A stretch of 6,557 nucleotides of DNA, from NCBI GenBank assembly GCA_002790315.1, contig PFUW01000023.1, positions 1-6,557 of the forward strand. Direction: 5' to 3'. The position numbers and the translations under genes are program-made. The notes under the pieces are model-generated. The model was not told the origin of the DNA, searched no databases, and saw nothing but the letters and a program-made list of their open reading frames with translations. The DNA is from Huberarchaeum crystalense [NCBI: Candidatus Huberarchaeum crystalense]. GTDB lineage: Archaea; Huberarchaeota; Huberarchaeia; Huberarchaeales. Of this stretch, positions 6,401 through 6,557 are shown one piece after another; position 1 is the first letter of the stretch; the number at the start of each line of letters is the position of its first letter.

Positions 6401-6557
6401 GAGCTGCGACTTTTGGCAGAATTAAAGCGCGCGATTCAAATAAATCGAAAAGACGCGAACCTAAATATAACTAACAAAATCAATTTAAAAATAAAGGGCC
6501 CTAATTTTTTAAAAAAGTTTGAAAATGAAATTAAAGATGCAGTTGGGGCAAAAGATA
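3446..6557 (+). CDS. ileS: Isoleucyl-tRNA synthetase, 3' end cut by window
   Basis: Class I synthetase that charges tRNA-Ile with isoleucine and hydrolyses mischarged Val-tRNA. The 1037 codons run off the right edge without a stop; family members are about 1050 residues, so little is missing. The HIGH motif is HLGH (53-56) after DGPPFLTG, and GFDTHGLPIE (82-91) is the usual IleRS-type block. The CP1 editing domain has WTTTPWTLAAN (220-230) and GSGLVHCAPGHGDVD (343-357), with the Thr cluster, His and Asp expected of an active editing site. Zinc site 1 is present as Cys179/Cys182 and Cys420/Cys423; the second Cys cluster known from Thermus-type IleRS is replaced near 492-496 and 533-535. KMSKS is exact at 620-624, followed by LGN. 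WDAPWDRLKF (649-658) opens the anticodon-binding region, which holds an exact 16-residue duplication (690-721). ATG 3446 is set by the TATA spacing and the normal N-terminus. Confidence 0.96.
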   Translation, partial: MPYNPLKTEKEILNFWEKEQIPQKITDFQANFVRTGRKFYVLDGPPFLTGVPHLGHTLTSTLKDVISKFKQMQGYAVWWQPGFDTHGLPIEVKVEEKLAIHSKQEIRKNVSAFIAECQEYTNHGLEVWSPLYKKLACWRGWKQPYLTKSNEFIESAWWTFKQLYNKDLLRWGEKPVWWCPRCQTVLTGYESTDAYRDKTDPSIYIKFPIVNKKNEFLLVWTTTPWTLAANVAIIAHPDEIYIKAKYDDEILILAKKRIEPIAEESKNTNYEILEEFIGKNLDGLEYLPIIDCNQQRELSKNLKTHKVYLSIPLLKQKAAGKIAAKKEIEQEIDFSHVVDMETGSGLVHCAPGHGDVDAKIGKHYGLLSVSPLDDECKFTEKVEQWRGVFVKDADKSIIEHLDKNNKLFFSTTITHSYPVCWRCKTPLITRLSNQLFLNISSLKPKMKKFAKEEVYWSPKFAETQFLNWIDEADNDWPISRDRVWGIPIPLWKDEDGNEEVIGSIKELKEKSTENLPENLDLHLNRISSIKIKSKSGKEMKHCGYTLDVWFDSGSAGWASLHYPFSNIKEQINTPDFIAEGEDQIRGWFYSQMVLSTAVFDQPAYKKCLMSAFVLDEKGEKMSKSLGNGVDPQDVIHKYGSDLLRLYLLWDAPWDRLKFNTKILSKGIKNIIIIDNILNFYKTYCEKNTGKINSDDLKKEDKYILSKINSDDLKKEDKYILSKINNLIKSTTQDLEDLQPHLAIKKIINFGVNDLSRNYIKAIRERIKENKKEKNNILLVLYYVLDRYLRLMALFVPFFAEYCWNQIGKTESIHLQTWPIFNNTLINNQIEQTYELFEEIQERANFLRNENKLSLRWPIEKLTIEFSKQGDKQMRALVEENRDKIKKDGNTINIEIVEKETEKDIMINYKTLGNKYRELLKKIEEYVKSNPKIIEKLPTTIEIEGQDITLETDDIILRSVPVKDKTLSIKDNFNLRISTKETDEVKELRLLAELKRAIQINRKDANLNITNKINLKIKGPNFLKKFENEIKDAVGAKD
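5513..5618 (+). repeat. Exact 48-bp tandem duplication inside ileS
   Basis: Two identical 48-bp units, 5513-5560 and 5561-5608, are followed by the first 10 bases of a third (AAAATAAACA, 5609-5618). Each unit encodes KINSDDLKKEDKYILS, so the reading frame is kept and 16 residues are added. Because a 10-bp direct repeat would have bounded a single ancestral unit, slippage or recombination between those repeats explains the structure exactly. With no mismatch between copies, the event is recent or is an assembly artefact. Confidence 0.97.

Noticed and set aside
3446-6557. Valyl- or leucyl-tRNA synthetase as the identity of the large plus-strand gene
   Set aside because: HLGH with the GFDTHGLPIE block, the WDAPWDRLKF segment and the editing-site sequences fit IleRS better than ValRS or LeuRS.

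Overview
The window looks like chromosomal DNA of an AT-rich archaeon, plausibly a DPANN-type lineage such as Woesearchaeota or Pacearchaeota. The evidence is a class I lysyl-tRNA synthetase, an archaeal/eukaryal-style isoleucyl-tRNA synthetase, a tRNA without encoded CCA, no Shine-Dalgarno sequence before any start codon, and TATA boxes placed about 26 bases before start codons, as expected for leaderless archaeal mRNAs. The lineage is inferred; no rRNA or other marker is present.

Layout, left to right. (1) The first 25 codons of an unknown minus-strand gene run off the left edge (1-76). (2) A 48-bp AT-only divergent promoter region lies between it and lysS, with a palindromic TATA box almost exactly midway between the two start codons. 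(3) lysS, class I LysRS, 125-1843 (+). (4) A spacer with a perfect 12-bp A/T inverted repeat, then tRNA-Lys(UUU), 1978-2051 (+), the substrate of LysRS. (5) A gene-poor stretch, 2052-2477, whose minus strand is purine-rich and reads as two coding-like frames broken by a frameshift and a stop: a possible gene remnant. (6) A minus-strand gene, 2478-3374, for an unrecognised 298-residue protein with a small N-terminal helical module, a proline-rich linker and a long coiled coil. (7) A second divergent promoter, 3375-3445. (8) ileS, 3446 to the right edge (+), 1037 codons without a stop.

The recognisable genes all belong to translation: two class I synthetases and the tRNA charged by one of them. 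The coiled-coil protein and the left-edge protein have no function I can assign. I see no mobile element, CRISPR array or defence locus. The most notable points are an exact 48-bp in-frame tandem duplication inside ileS, apparent loss of the second zinc site of IleRS, the lysS/tRNA-Lys pairing, a C instead of T at position 55 of the tRNA, the symmetric divergent promoters, an excess of GCGCGC in AT-rich DNA, and the possible decayed gene.
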